A stretch of 10,628 nt of DNA from NCBI RefSeq assembly GCF_041625495.1, contig NZ_JBFJTH010000133.1, positions 1-10,628 of the forward strand. Direction: 5' to 3'. This stretch comes from Litorivivens sp041625495 (GTDB lineage: Bacteria; Pseudomonadota; Gammaproteobacteria; Pseudomonadales; Spongiibacteraceae). Position 1 is the stretch's first letter; each line of letters opens with the position of its first letter. The notes under the pieces are model-generated. The model was not told the DNA's origin and did not search any database. It saw only the letters and a program-made list of their open reading frames with translations. Positions 1 through 7,309 of this stretch are shown here, piece by piece. Made by a program: the position numbers and the translations under genes.

Positions 1-18
1 CCGTGCCACCGCCCTACA

Positions 19-237
19 ATGGCAGCCATGACATCACGTGATTCCAACTATAAGGCCCAGACCTGCCCCGCCTGCGGCGGCGACAATCGTTGCGCCGTTG
101 CTCAAAACCTCCCTCCGGCCTCCTGCTGGTGCTTTTCTGTCGCCTTCAACAAGGAAACTGTCGCCCGCTTTCAAGGGAAAGAGCAGTGCCTTTGTCAGCG
201 CTGCGGCACGGCAGCAACACAAAAGGAAAAGTCATGA
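19..237 (+). CDS. Cysteine-rich CWC family protein
   Basis: Small 72-residue protein with eight cysteines in the arrangement of the cysteine-rich CWC family: CPACG at residues 16-20, C25 in GGDNRC, CWCF at 36-39, and a closing CLCQRC at 57-62. The paired CxxC/CxC spacing suggests a zinc-ribbon-like metal site, but the family has no established function, so none is assigned. No signal peptide or membrane segment is visible, so it is probably cytosolic. The start is uncertain. ATG at 19 and ATG at 28 are both in frame, neither has a Shine-Dalgarno sequence, and the frame stays open to the left window edge. Family members usually begin only 5-15 residues before the first CPxCG, which favours 28 or 19. 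It lies 132 bases upstream of cysZ in the same direction. Any promoter is outside the window. Confidence 0.8.
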   Translation: MAAMTSRDSNYKAQTCPACGGDNRCAVAQNLPPASCWCFSVAFNKETVARFQGKEQCLCQRCGTAATQKEKS

Positions 238-309
238 ATCTGACTGACAGCAACCACCGCATCCTGGCATTCCGCCGGAAAGCGGCTTATCTAACCACGT
301 GCCCCAGTG

Positions 310-327
310 GTGACCTGTACATGTCAC
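310..327. promoter_or_regulatory. 18-bp imperfect palindrome upstream of cysZ
   Basis: The gene-free stretch 238-369 contains GTGACCTGTACATGTCAC, an inverted repeat with 5-bp outer arms (GTGAC/GTCAC) and a TGTACA core; only the sixth base pair of each arm is mismatched. It is centred about 51 bases before the cysZ ATG. A second pair of arms, ACCAC (294-298) and GTGGT (307-311), overlaps it on the left. It could be an operator for a dimeric regulator or simply a hairpin in the leader. The regulator is not identifiable from sequence. No convincing sigma70 -35/-10 pair is visible nearby. Confidence 0.35.
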
Positions 328-369
328 GTAACTTTCAATCGACGGCTTCAGTAGCCAACAGGCAGTCTT

Positions 370-1107
370 ATGGACAGTAATATCAATTATCTGGTGCGCG
401 GCTTCAAAATGCTGCGCGAACCCGGCATACGACCCTTTGTCATTTTGCCATTGCTCGTCAACGTGCTGATTTTCGGGGGCCTGATGACGCTGGGCTTCGA
501 ACTGATTGGCGGGGGCATTGCCGCCATTCTCGCCTGGCTGCCCGAGTGGCTGTCATTTCTGAGCTGGATTCTATGGCCCCTGGCGGTGGTGCTGGTGCTG
601 GCGATTGCCATGTATAGCTTCAGTACATTGGCCAATATCATCGCTGCGCCATTTAATGGCCTGCTGGCTGAGAAGGTTGAGGAAAAACTGACGGGCAAGG
701 AAGTGGAGGCCCGGGAATCGTTTGCCAGCGCTCTGGCCAGCTTCCCCCGCAGTATCTGGCGGGAAGTGCAAAAGCTCGGCTACTACCTCAGTTTCGCCCT
801 GCTGGTGCTGTTGCTCAGCTTTATCCCATTTATCTCCCCCTTCTCAGGGGTATTGTGGTTTCTGCTCGGCGCATGGATGTTGTCACTGGAGTACTGCGAC
901 TACGCCATGGATAACCGTGGACTGAGCTTTAAAGAGAGCAAGCGGCGTATAAAAGCTGCTCGCGGCAGCACCTTGCCCTTTGGGATAATGGTTATGGCGG
1001 GCACCATGGTGCCCATTGTGAATCTGTTGATCATGCCGGCGGCGGTCTGCGGCGGCACCATCTTGTGGGTTGAGAAGCTCCAGAGCGGTCAGACAACAAA
1101 CGTCTGA
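370..1107 (+). CDS. cysZ: Sulfate transporter CysZ
   Basis: Inner-membrane sulfate permease of the CysZ/EI24 family that brings sulfate into the cell for assimilation to cysteine. The 245 residues are close to the usual length. Hydrophobic segments lie at about 22-45, 63-92, 137-176 and 202-232. Family signatures are present: an N-terminal GFKMLREPGIRPFVILPLLVN stretch, APFNGLLAEKVE at 93-104, YCDYAMDNRGLSF at 175-187 and VPIVNLLIMPA at 214-224. The ATG at 370 is preceded by a weak Shine-Dalgarno AGG at 360-362 with 7-base spacing, and the protein begins where other CysZ proteins do. No cys genes are adjacent here. It converges on rhlB, and its stop codon lies inside a stem-loop (1085-1114). 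CysB control is known for E. coli cysZ, but I cannot recognise a CysB site. Confidence 0.93.
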   Translation: MDSNINYLVRGFKMLREPGIRPFVILPLLVNVLIFGGLMTLGFELIGGGIAAILAWLPEWLSFLSWILWPLAVVLVLAIAMYSFSTLANIIAAPFNGLLAEKVEEKLTGKEVEARESFASALASFPRSIWREVQKLGYYLSFALLVLLLSFIPFISPFSGVLWFLLGAWMLSLEYCDYAMDNRGLSFKESKRRIKAARGSTLPFGIMVMAGTMVPIVNLLIMPAAVCGGTILWVEKLQSGQTTNV

Positions 1108-1114
1108 GGACCGC
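1085..1114. terminator. Stem-loop between convergent cysZ and rhlB
   Basis: GCGGTC (1085-1090) plus AGAC (1091-1094) pair with GTCT (1102-1105) and GACCGC (1109-1114). This gives a 10-bp stem with a 7-base loop and a 3-base bulge (GAG, 1106-1108). It covers the cysZ stop codon (TGA, 1105-1107) and lies just past the rhlB stop, so it would form in both transcripts. There is no T-run after it on either strand, so it is not a canonical intrinsic terminator. It may be a 3'-end-protecting hairpin or a weak bidirectional terminator. Confidence 0.5.
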
Positions 1115-1129
1115 CCGCAGATACGACGA

Positions 1130-2479
1130 CTACCGCAACGCCTCCGGCGGCTGCTCACAGGCCAGCTTGCTGCCCAGCAATTTTTCGATTTCCGGCAACA
1201 GGAAGGCATCGTCTTCTGACGCGAAACTGATTGAGGTTCCCTTGGCCCCGGCTCGTCCCGTACGACCGATGCGGTGCACGTAGTCCTCCGGGTCTTCGGG
1301 CAGGGTAAAGTTGACTACGTGACTGATCCCGTCAACGTGAATACCACGCCCGGCAACGTCGGTCGCCACCAGCACCTGAATCGTACCGTCCTTGAACTGC
1401 TGCAACGTCTGGGTGCGCTTGTTCTGGGCAATTTCACCCGACAACAGGCCACAGCGAATTCCACTTTTGCGCAGGCGCTCGTGCAGGCGACGGGTCTGGT
1501 CGCGGCGGTTGGCAAATACAATGACGCTCTCCGCCTCAGGCATACGGATAATACGCTGCAGGATCTGGAACTTTTCCCGCTCTTCTACCAGATAGACCCG
1601 CTGATCCACATTGTCAGTCGCCACGTTGTCCGGCTCTATTTCAATATTGACCGGTTGATAGGTCCACTGCTCTGTAAGGCGGATGATGTCTTCGGTGAAG
1701 GTTGCACTAAAAAGCAGGGTCTGGCGGCTTTCCTTGCGCGGTGTGAGCCGGATAATGCGCTTGACCTGGGGAATAAAGCCCATGTCCAGCATCCGGTCGG
1801 CCTCATCAATCACCAACTGTTCAACACCGTCCAGATAGAGGTCGCCGCGGCCGGTAAAGTCCAGCAAGCGGCCTGGCGTGGCAATAACAATATCCACAAG
1901 ATCACGGCTGAGCTGATTCTGCTGCTTCTGATAGTCCATGCCACCGATCAGGGTAACCACATTAAGGTTCGTGTACTTGGTCAGCCCTTTCGCATCCTCG
2001 GCGATCTGTTGCACCAACTCACGGGTGGGTGCAATCACCAGCGCCCGGGGCTCGCCCAGGTAACGCTCGTCTTCGATCGGGTTATTGATCAGGTCGTTGA
2101 TAACAGAAATCAGAAAGGCAGCCGTTTTGCCTGTGCCCGTCTGGGCCTTGCCGATCGCATCATGACCCCGCAAGGTGTGGGGTAAAACCGCAGCCTGAAT
2201 AGGGGAGCAATACTGAAACCCCAGATCCGCTATGGCGCGCATCAGGGTATCGTCCAGCCCCAGATCGTGAAAGCGGACCTTGCCCGGCGCTTCGGGCACC
2301 GGAAAATCAGACAGGGACCAGGCTGACGGAGCAGGTTTGGCGCGGCGCTTTTTGTTCCCGCTGCGTCGTTCCGATGACTTGCCCTTGCCTTCATTTTCCG
2401 CGCGCTGCTCAGGCGCCTCGGTTTTTGGCGGTGTGGCAACGGGGTCTGTTTTGTCTCGTGAAAACAGCTTTTTTAGCAA
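1130..2479 (-). CDS. rhlB: ATP-dependent RNA helicase RhlB (DEAD-box)
   Basis: DEAD-box helicase that unwinds RNA for turnover; in E. coli RhlB works with RNase E in the degradosome. All motifs are visible in the 449 residues: Q-motif region 70-95, AQTGTGKT 112-119 (motif I), PTREL 151-155, TPGR 201-204, DEAD 225-228, SAT 258-260, VFANRRD 321-327, ATDVAGRGI 372-380 and HRIGRTGRAG 402-411. Residues 8-55 are a charged, Lys/Arg-rich low-complexity tail, as in Pseudomonas RhlB, where the basic tail is N-terminal; E. coli has it at the C-terminus. The start is TTG at 2479: a stop codon lies two codons upstream in frame, the next residues (LKKLFS) fit the family, and GAGG stands 7 bases before it. 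It has its own likely promoter at 2514-2522. RhlE is the main alternative, but overall the sequence is closest to RhlB. Confidence 0.92.
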   Translation of the reverse strand: MLKKLFSRDKTDPVATPPKTEAPEQRAENEGKGKSSERRSGNKKRRAKPAPSAWSLSDFPVPEAPGKVRFHDLGLDDTLMRAIADLGFQYCSPIQAAVLPHTLRGHDAIGKAQTGTGKTAAFLISVINDLINNPIEDERYLGEPRALVIAPTRELVQQIAEDAKGLTKYTNLNVVTLIGGMDYQKQQNQLSRDLVDIVIATPGRLLDFTGRGDLYLDGVEQLVIDEADRMLDMGFIPQVKRIIRLTPRKESRQTLLFSATFTEDIIRLTEQWTYQPVNIEIEPDNVATDNVDQRVYLVEEREKFQILQRIIRMPEAESVIVFANRRDQTRRLHERLRKSGIRCGLLSGEIAQNKRTQTLQQFKDGTIQVLVATDVAGRGIHVDGISHVVNFTLPEDPEDYVHRIGRTGRAGAKGTSISFASEDDAFLLPEIEKLLGSKLACEQPPEALR

Positions 2480-2513
2480 AGGTTAGCCTCAATTAAATCT
2501 AAGTAAGGCCGGC

Positions 2514-2522
2514 ATTCTATCA
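2514..2522 (-). promoter_or_regulatory. Extended -10 promoter of rhlB
   Basis: On the - strand the 62-bp gap between the DoxX gene and rhlB contains TGATAGAAT, an extended -10 element (TGn plus TAGAAT). Only a poor -35 (GTGCAA, 16-base spacing) precedes it, which is acceptable for extended -10 promoters. Transcription would begin near 2507, giving a leader of about 28 bases that includes the GAGG ribosome-binding site before the TTG start. Confidence 0.55.
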
Positions 2523-2541
2523 AATGTTGCTGCTATTGCAC

Positions 2542-3252
2542 TCAATCGGGCACATTAAGGTCGTCGAGGTCACGCTGTGGAGGCCCTTGATCACGCAGAA
2601 CCTGCCGCGCTGCGCGGTCAAAATAGTAGTCCAGGCTGACGTAGCGCCCGCCGCCCCAGAAAAACAGCACCAGCAACATCAGAAAGTATGTGGCGGCAAA
2701 TTCAATGCCATTATTGAGCACCACAAAGTTACCTTTGCCTGTCAGCCACTCGTAGTTGCCATTTTCGCGCAATATGTCCTTGGCCCGCTCAAGGCGCAGG
2801 CTCACCTCGCGGCTGTTTTCCAGACTGTCTTCAGCGGTAGGGATGCCCACATCTGCCAGCAGCTTCGCCGTACTGGTCGAAGGATCACTTGGCGCAATGG
2901 CGAACCAGCCGTTGTCCCAATGCACTTCGATGGCCGCGACCAGCATGGTAGCCATCAACGGAACAGCCGCCCAGCGCACCGCCAGGCCGAACAGTAGTAA
3001 AAAGCCACCAAACACTTCGGTTCCTGTCGCCAACGCCGCCAGTAGTTCAGGGTATGGCAAGCCCAGCCCCCATGTGGCGTTCCCAAACCATTCCACCGTA
3101 CTGTCGAAACTGTGCCACTTGTTCAAACCCGCGGCGATCATCACCGGCGCCAGAAACAGACGAAGTGCCAGCAACGCAAGGCCGTCGAGGTGCTTTAACA
3201 AACCAAACAGGTTGTCGTGAATGGCGTAGTACACTTTGAACAAAAAACTCAT
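2542..3252 (-). CDS. DoxX family membrane protein with hydrophilic insert
   Basis: A 236-residue inner-membrane protein of the DoxX family, a group of small four-helix membrane proteins with varied and mostly unproven roles in redox or stress functions. Helices lie at about 24-43, 68-90, 92-110 and 181-200. Family traits are RLFLAPVMIAAGLNKW in helix 1, AVRWAAVPL before helix 3, EVHWDNGWF after it and GGGRYVSLDYY at 200-210. Unlike the common 130-150 residue members, a polar, acidic segment of about 65-70 residues (112-180) separates helices 3 and 4, and there is a charged C-terminal tail (211-236). The ATG at 3252 has GGAG 6 bases upstream, within a small hairpin. The gene follows moeB by 56 bases and may be read from the hemA operon. 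In Pseudomonas the gene after moeB is murI, so this neighbour differs. Substrate and role are unknown. Confidence 0.85.
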   Translation of the reverse strand: MSFLFKVYYAIHDNLFGLLKHLDGLALLALRLFLAPVMIAAGLNKWHSFDSTVEWFGNATWGLGLPYPELLAALATGTEVFGGFLLLFGLAVRWAAVPLMATMLVAAIEVHWDNGWFAIAPSDPSTSTAKLLADVGIPTAEDSLENSREVSLRLERAKDILRENGNYEWLTGKGNFVVLNNGIEFAATYFLMLLVLFFWGGGRYVSLDYYFDRAARQVLRDQGPPQRDLDDLNVPD

Positions 3253-3265
3253 TGCGGTCTCCGCA
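3253..3265 (-). promoter_or_regulatory. Hairpin holding the ribosome-binding site of the DoxX gene
   Basis: Read on the - strand, TGCGGAGACCGCA directly abuts the ATG. It is a perfect 5-bp inverted repeat (TGCGG/CCGCA) with an AGA loop. The Shine-Dalgarno GGAG lies half in the stem and half in the loop. The fold could lower or gate translation; the effect is inferred only from the sequence. Confidence 0.45.
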
Positions 3266-3308
3266 CCGAAACTCTTCTCTTATTTTGACGATTTTTGAAT
3301 TCTTTCTG

Positions 3309-4067
3309 TTAACTGCCAGTACGCCCCGCGCAGACGGCACAGGCGGGATCTTTGGCGAGTTTCAGATTTCTACACTCCATGGTAGCACCGTCCAGCAGCA
3401 ACAAGCGACCCGTCAACGGTTCACCGTAACCCGACAGGAGCTTGATCGCTTCGGTGGCCTGCAGACTGCCAATGACACCAACGATCGGCCCCAACACCCC
3501 CGCTTCCGAACAGTTGAGCGCTTCGTCGCCGACATCGGGGCTGTACAAGCAACGATAGCAGGGGCTGTCGGCCCGGCGCGGATCAAAAACTGAAAGCTGG
3601 CCTTCACTGCGTATGGCCGCCCCGCTGACCAAAGGCTTTTGCAACGCAACACAGGCTTCATTTATCGCAAAACGGGTGTCGAAATTGTCGCTACAATCAA
3701 GCACCAGATCCGATGAAGACACGGCGTCGAACAATGCCTGGCCGCTCAAACGCTTGTCCAGGCAGTCAACCGAAATGTCGGGATTGAGGGCAAGACAGCG
3801 CGCCCGCGCCGACGCTACCTTGGACAAGCCGATAGCCGCAGTGTCATGTGCAATCTGTCGCTGTAGATTGCTGAGCTCTACCCGATCGTGATCAGCCAAC
3901 ACCAAGCGACCGACACCAGCTGCCGCCAGATACAAAGCGGCCGGGCAGCCTAGGCCGCCGAGGCCTACGATCAGCACCGTCGCAGCCAACAGCTGTTCTT
4001 GCCCGGCAACATCCAGACCGGGCAGCAGAATATGACGACTGTAACGCAGCAGTTCTTCGTCCTGCAT
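3309..4067 (-). CDS. moeB: MoeB/ThiF-family sulfur-carrier adenylyltransferase
   Basis: E1-like enzyme that uses ATP to adenylate the C-terminal glycine of a small ubiquitin-like sulfur carrier: MoaD for molybdopterin, or ThiS for thiamine. The 252 residues show the nucleotide-binding GLGGLG at 35-40, DHDRVELSNLQRQ at 59-71, the DNFDTR region at 127-132, NCSEAGV at 185-191 (matching the MoeB cysteine segment) and zinc ligands C170/C173 and C243/C246. There is no C-terminal rhodanese domain, so it is the short bacterial MoeB/ThiF type. Its ATG shares one base with the prmC stop (TGATG), which implies translational coupling. Its place after prmC matches the gene annotated moeB in Pseudomonas. 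No moa or thi gene lies in the window, so the true partner (MoaD or ThiS) is undecided. Confidence 0.87.
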   Translation of the reverse strand: MQDEELLRYSRHILLPGLDVAGQEQLLAATVLIVGLGGLGCPAALYLAAAGVGRLVLADHDRVELSNLQRQIAHDTAAIGLSKVASARARCLALNPDISVDCLDKRLSGQALFDAVSSSDLVLDCSDNFDTRFAINEACVALQKPLVSGAAIRSEGQLSVFDPRRADSPCYRCLYSPDVGDEALNCSEAGVLGPIVGVIGSLQATEAIKLLSGYGEPLTGRLLLLDGATMECRNLKLAKDPACAVCAGRTGS

Positions 4068-4900
4068 CAGTGACTATTGACCCCCATGGTGGCGCGCGGG
4101 TTCCCACCCAGATCGCTGCGCGTTTCAATTCGCGAAAAACCCGCAGCGCGCAGTATAGCGGCGACTGACTCGGCTTGACGATAGCCGTGCTCAAACAGCA
4201 GCACCCCACCCGGCGCGAGAAAGTCTGGCGCTCGCCGAGTAATCTGACGAATCGCATCAAGACCGTCGACACCCGAGACCAACGCTGACGCCGGCTCAAA
4301 ACAAACACCCGGCCGCTGCAGGTGAGCATCGTCTGCTTCTATATAAGGAGGATTGGATACCACGATGTCGAATTCGCCGACGACCTGATCAAACCAGTCA
4401 GAGCGGCTGACACAAACACGCTCCAACCCAAGCGCCGTGGCGTTGCGCCGGGCTAGCGCAACCGCTTGTGCCGACTGATCAACCGCACTTACCTGCCATC
4501 GAGGACATTCACTGGCCAGCGCCAGAGCAATAGCACCTGTTCCTGTTCCCAGGTCCAACACCCGCTTTTCTGCTGTATCGCCATATTCTTCCAGCAACCA
4601 TTCAACCAGTAGTTCGGTATCGGGTCGCGGCACCAGCGTTGACGGGTCGGTTGCCAGTGTCAGACTCCAGAACTCTGCTTCGCCAGTTAAATAGGCTACG
4701 GGCTCACCCGCAATTCGCCGCGCCAGAAGCTGCTCCATAACTGTGGCCTGCTCGGCAGATAGTTCAAATTCGGGATACGCATGCAGAAAATAACGCGGCT
4801 TTTGCAACACATGGACGAGCAACAGATCGATGTCCAGAGCGGCGGTATCCGGGTCTGGCAGCTCCACTCGCCGGCTGCGCAACTGACTAATCGTCACCAC
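4067..4900 (-). CDS. prmC: Release factor glutamine N5-methyltransferase PrmC
   Basis: SAM-dependent methyltransferase (formerly HemK) that methylates the glutamine of the GGQ motif in release factors RF1 and RF2, raising termination efficiency. The 277 residues are of normal length. An N-terminal helical substrate-binding domain (about 1-80) ends in GEPVAYLTGEAEFW. Then come PRPDTELLVE at 91-100, the SAM-binding DLGTGTGAIAL at 116-126, and the catalytic NPPY at 183-186, which holds the glutamine amide. The start is GTG at 4900 (a second GTG follows directly), with AAGG 7 bases upstream and overlapping the end of prfA; the gap to the prfA stop is 12 bases. It lies directly after its substrate gene prfA and overlaps moeB by one base. 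Confidence 0.95.
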   Translation of the reverse strand: MVTISQLRSRRVELPDPDTAALDIDLLLVHVLQKPRYFLHAYPEFELSAEQATVMEQLLARRIAGEPVAYLTGEAEFWSLTLATDPSTLVPRPDTELLVEWLLEEYGDTAEKRVLDLGTGTGAIALALASECPRWQVSAVDQSAQAVALARRNATALGLERVCVSRSDWFDQVVGEFDIVVSNPPYIEADDAHLQRPGVCFEPASALVSGVDGLDAIRQITRRAPDFLAPGGVLLFEHGYRQAESVAAILRAAGFSRIETRSDLGGNPRATMGVNSH

Positions 4901-4912
4901 AACACAATGCCT

Positions 4913-5998
4913 TTATTCGGCCAGAGCCGCCAACAGATCAGCCTGATATTCCTGACGCAGTGGCTCAACCACGTGACGCATATCACCGGCAATAATTTCA
5001 TCGAGCTTATAAAGCGTCAGATTAATCCGGTGATCAGTCACCCGCCCTTGTGGAAAGTTATAGGTACGAATACGCTCAGAGCGATCGCCGCTACCCACCA
5101 ACAGGCGCCGCGACTCAGCCTGTTCCTGCGCCTGAGCACTCTGCGCCGCATCATTGATTCGCGCCTGCAGTAATGACATCGCACGCGCACGGTTTTTATG
5201 TTGGGAGCGCTCATCCTGGCATTCCACAACGATACCGCTGGGAATATGGGTAATGCGCACCGCCGAATCGGTTTTGTTAACGTGCTGACCACCGGCGCCG
5301 CTGGCGCGGTAGGTATCGATACGCAGATCGCCTTTGTTAAGTTCCACCTCATCCACGTCTTCCGGTTCCGGCATCACCGCAACCGTGCAAGCCGACGTAT
5401 GAATCCGCCCCTGCGACTCGGTTTCCGGTACCCGCTGCACCCGATGCGCTCCCGACTCAAACTTCAGGTGCCCATAGACATCCTTGCCTTCGACTCGGGT
5501 AATAATTTCCTTGTAGCCACCATGCTCTCCGTGACGCTCACTGAGTATTTCTATGCGCCACCCCTGAGATTCGGCGTAGCGACTGTACATACGAAACAGA
5601 TCGCCAGAAAAGATGGCCGCTTCATCACCGCCGGTGCCCGCACGAATTTCAAGGAACACGTTATGGGAATCATTGGGATCACGGGGCAACAACAGAGTCT
5701 GAAGTTCCAGTTCCAGCACTTCCAACTGCGCGGCACTGGTTTCTATTTCTTCCTCGGCCATCGCGCGCAACTCGGCATCGCTTTCTTCAGCCAGCATAGT
5801 TCGCGCCGATGCCAGATCCGACTCGACTTTTTTGTAATTGCGGTGACACAGCACAACCGGCTCGATTTCCGCGTACTCTTTAGAATGCGCACGAAACTTG
5901 TCTTGGTTGGCAATGATTTCGGGCGCACTAAGCAAAGCTGCCAGCTCCTCGTAACGCTCAAGCAGATTATCCAGTTTTGCCGCGATAGACGCTTTCAT
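4913..5998 (-). CDS. prfA: Peptide chain release factor 1
   Basis: Class I release factor that reads UAA and UAG stop codons in the ribosomal A site and triggers peptidyl-tRNA hydrolysis. The 361 residues are full length (E. coli about 360). Seen are the helical N-terminal domain, the RAGTGGDEA segment at 119-127, the stop-codon-reading tripeptide PET at 191-193 (the PxT class that separates RF1 from the SPF of RF2), and GGQ at 236-238 within GAGGQHVNK, which carries the glutamine methylated by PrmC. The ATG at 5998 has AAGG 6 bases upstream, partly inside the hemA stop codon; the hemA-prfA gap is 9 bases. The hemA-prfA-prmC order is conserved in many gammaproteobacteria. No in-frame stop or unusual feature is seen. 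Confidence 0.97.
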   Translation of the reverse strand: MKASIAAKLDNLLERYEELAALLSAPEIIANQDKFRAHSKEYAEIEPVVLCHRNYKKVESDLASARTMLAEESDAELRAMAEEEIETSAAQLEVLELELQTLLLPRDPNDSHNVFLEIRAGTGGDEAAIFSGDLFRMYSRYAESQGWRIEILSERHGEHGGYKEIITRVEGKDVYGHLKFESGAHRVQRVPETESQGRIHTSACTVAVMPEPEDVDEVELNKGDLRIDTYRASGAGGQHVNKTDSAVRITHIPSGIVVECQDERSQHKNRARAMSLLQARINDAAQSAQAQEQAESRRLLVGSGDRSERIRTYNFPQGRVTDHRINLTLYKLDEIIAGDMRHVVEPLRQEYQADLLAALAE

Positions 5999-6007
5999 TA
6001 AATGCCT

Positions 6008-7273
6008 TCAGTCATTATCCAGGCCCAACAGCTGACGCGCGATACGCAGCGTTTCTGTTTCGCCATTGGCTGCCGCTTCCCGCAAGCGGGAGCTAGGATG
6101 GTGTATTAGTTTATTGGTTAAACCGCGCGCCAGCTGCTCAAGCACAGTTTCCGGCGCCACGCCGCGCGCGAGAGCCCGTTGCGCCTTTTCCATTTCGTGC
6201 ATACGCAACTGCTCGGCCTGCGAGCGGTAGTCTTTCACAGTATCAACCGCATCGAGCGCCCGCCACTGACGCTGCCACTCAGCAACGGCAGATTCAATGA
6301 TACCGTCTGCCTTGCGCGCCTCACTGGCCCGCGCCTTACGGTTTTCGTCGACGATTTCTTTGAGATCATCCACGGTGTAGAGATAGACGTCCGCCAACTC
6401 TGCCACCTCGGCCTCAATATCCCGTGGCACGGCGATATCGACCATCAACATCGGTCGATGCTTACGTTTACGCAAGGCCGACTCGACCGTCCCCTTACCA
6501 AGAATCGGCAACTGGCTGGCAGTCGACGCCACCACAATATCGGTATTCTTAAGTTGCTCTGGGATATCAGCCAGCAACACCGCTTCGGCGTCGAATCGAT
6601 CAGCCAGGTCGCGCGCCCTATCCAAGGTGCGGTTGGCGATCACCAGCTGGCGAACACCGCGCTCCCGCAGGTGGGTCGCCACTAGCTCGATGGTTTCACC
6701 GGCGCCGATCAGCAAAGCCCGACACCGATCGAGCTTACTGAAAATATGTTGTGTCAAACTAACCGCGGCATAGGCCACAGACACCGGGTTCTCGCCGATT
6801 GCCGTGTCAGTGCGAACGCGCTTGGCCGTTGCAAATACCTGCTGGAAGGCACGCTCGAGATTAGCGCCCAGCGTCCCGGCCTCCTTGGCCACCGCGTAAC
6901 AGGATTTCATTTGCCCCAGAATCTGCGGCTCACCCAACACCAGAGAATCGAGCCCGGCCGCCACCGTCATCATATGGCGCACTCCACTCACCCCGGCGTG
7001 GCTATACAGGCAATTCTCAAACGTCGCCCGCGGCAAGCCGCGATATTCTGCCAGCCACTCACTAACAGCGTCGGTGAGCAACGCATCATCGCTAGCATTA
7101 ATCAGATAAAGTTCTGTGCGGTTACAGGTAGACAGAATGGCCGCTTCATCGACCCCCTCAATTCGGGACAAAGCCTGCAACGCCATTTCCATATGCTCAG
7201 GCACAAACGCGACTTGCTCCCGTACAGCAACAGGGGCAGAGGTGTGATTAACGCCCAAAACCAGCAAATTCAT
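6008..7273 (-). CDS. hemA: Glutamyl-tRNA reductase
   Basis: NADPH-dependent reduction of glutamyl-tRNA(Glu) to glutamate-1-semialdehyde, the first committed and usually rate-controlling step of the C5 route to heme and other tetrapyrroles. In the 421 residues the N-terminal GVNHTSAPVAVRE leads to the catalytic Cys50 in STCNRTELY. H100 stands in the conserved GVRHMMTVAAGLDSLVLGEP region. The nucleotide-binding GAGET is at 190-194, followed by the long C-terminal dimerisation helix region. The ATG at 7273 matches the N-terminus of E. coli HemA (MTLLALGINH). The roughly 30-base leader from the likely promoter at 7310-7318 is pyrimidine-rich and has no Shine-Dalgarno sequence, so translation start may be weak or use another mode. 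It is the first gene of the leftward operon. Confidence 0.97.
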   Translation of the reverse strand: MNLLVLGVNHTSAPVAVREQVAFVPEHMEMALQALSRIEGVDEAAILSTCNRTELYLINASDDALLTDAVSEWLAEYRGLPRATFENCLYSHAGVSGVRHMMTVAAGLDSLVLGEPQILGQMKSCYAVAKEAGTLGANLERAFQQVFATAKRVRTDTAIGENPVSVAYAAVSLTQHIFSKLDRCRALLIGAGETIELVATHLRERGVRQLVIANRTLDRARDLADRFDAEAVLLADIPEQLKNTDIVVASTASQLPILGKGTVESALRKRKHRPMLMVDIAVPRDIEAEVAELADVYLYTVDDLKEIVDENRKARASEARKADGIIESAVAEWQRQWRALDAVDTVKDYRSQAEQLRMHEMEKAQRALARGVAPETVLEQLARGLTNKLIHHPSSRLREAAANGETETLRIARQLLGLDND

Positions 7274-7309
7274 GCGCGGGGGAGACTACCGAACCGGGAA
7301 AAGGGGGCA

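Noticed and set aside
310..327. CRP site reading of the palindrome
   Set aside because: CRP needs TGTGA-N6-TCACA; here the GTGA and TCAC halves are 10 bases apart, so spacing is wrong.
1274..2185. 303-residue open frame on the + strand opposite rhlB
   Set aside because: It lies wholly inside the well-supported helicase gene, has no recognisable domain and is explained by codon bias of the opposite strand.
3266..3311. T-rich stretch as an intrinsic terminator after moeB
   Set aside because: The T runs are on the + strand and no stem precedes them; read on the - strand it is A-rich, so it cannot end moeB transcription.
5198..6001. 267-residue open frame on the + strand opposite prfA
   Set aside because: It is fully antisense to RF1, with no family features and no ribosome-binding site; a shadow frame.
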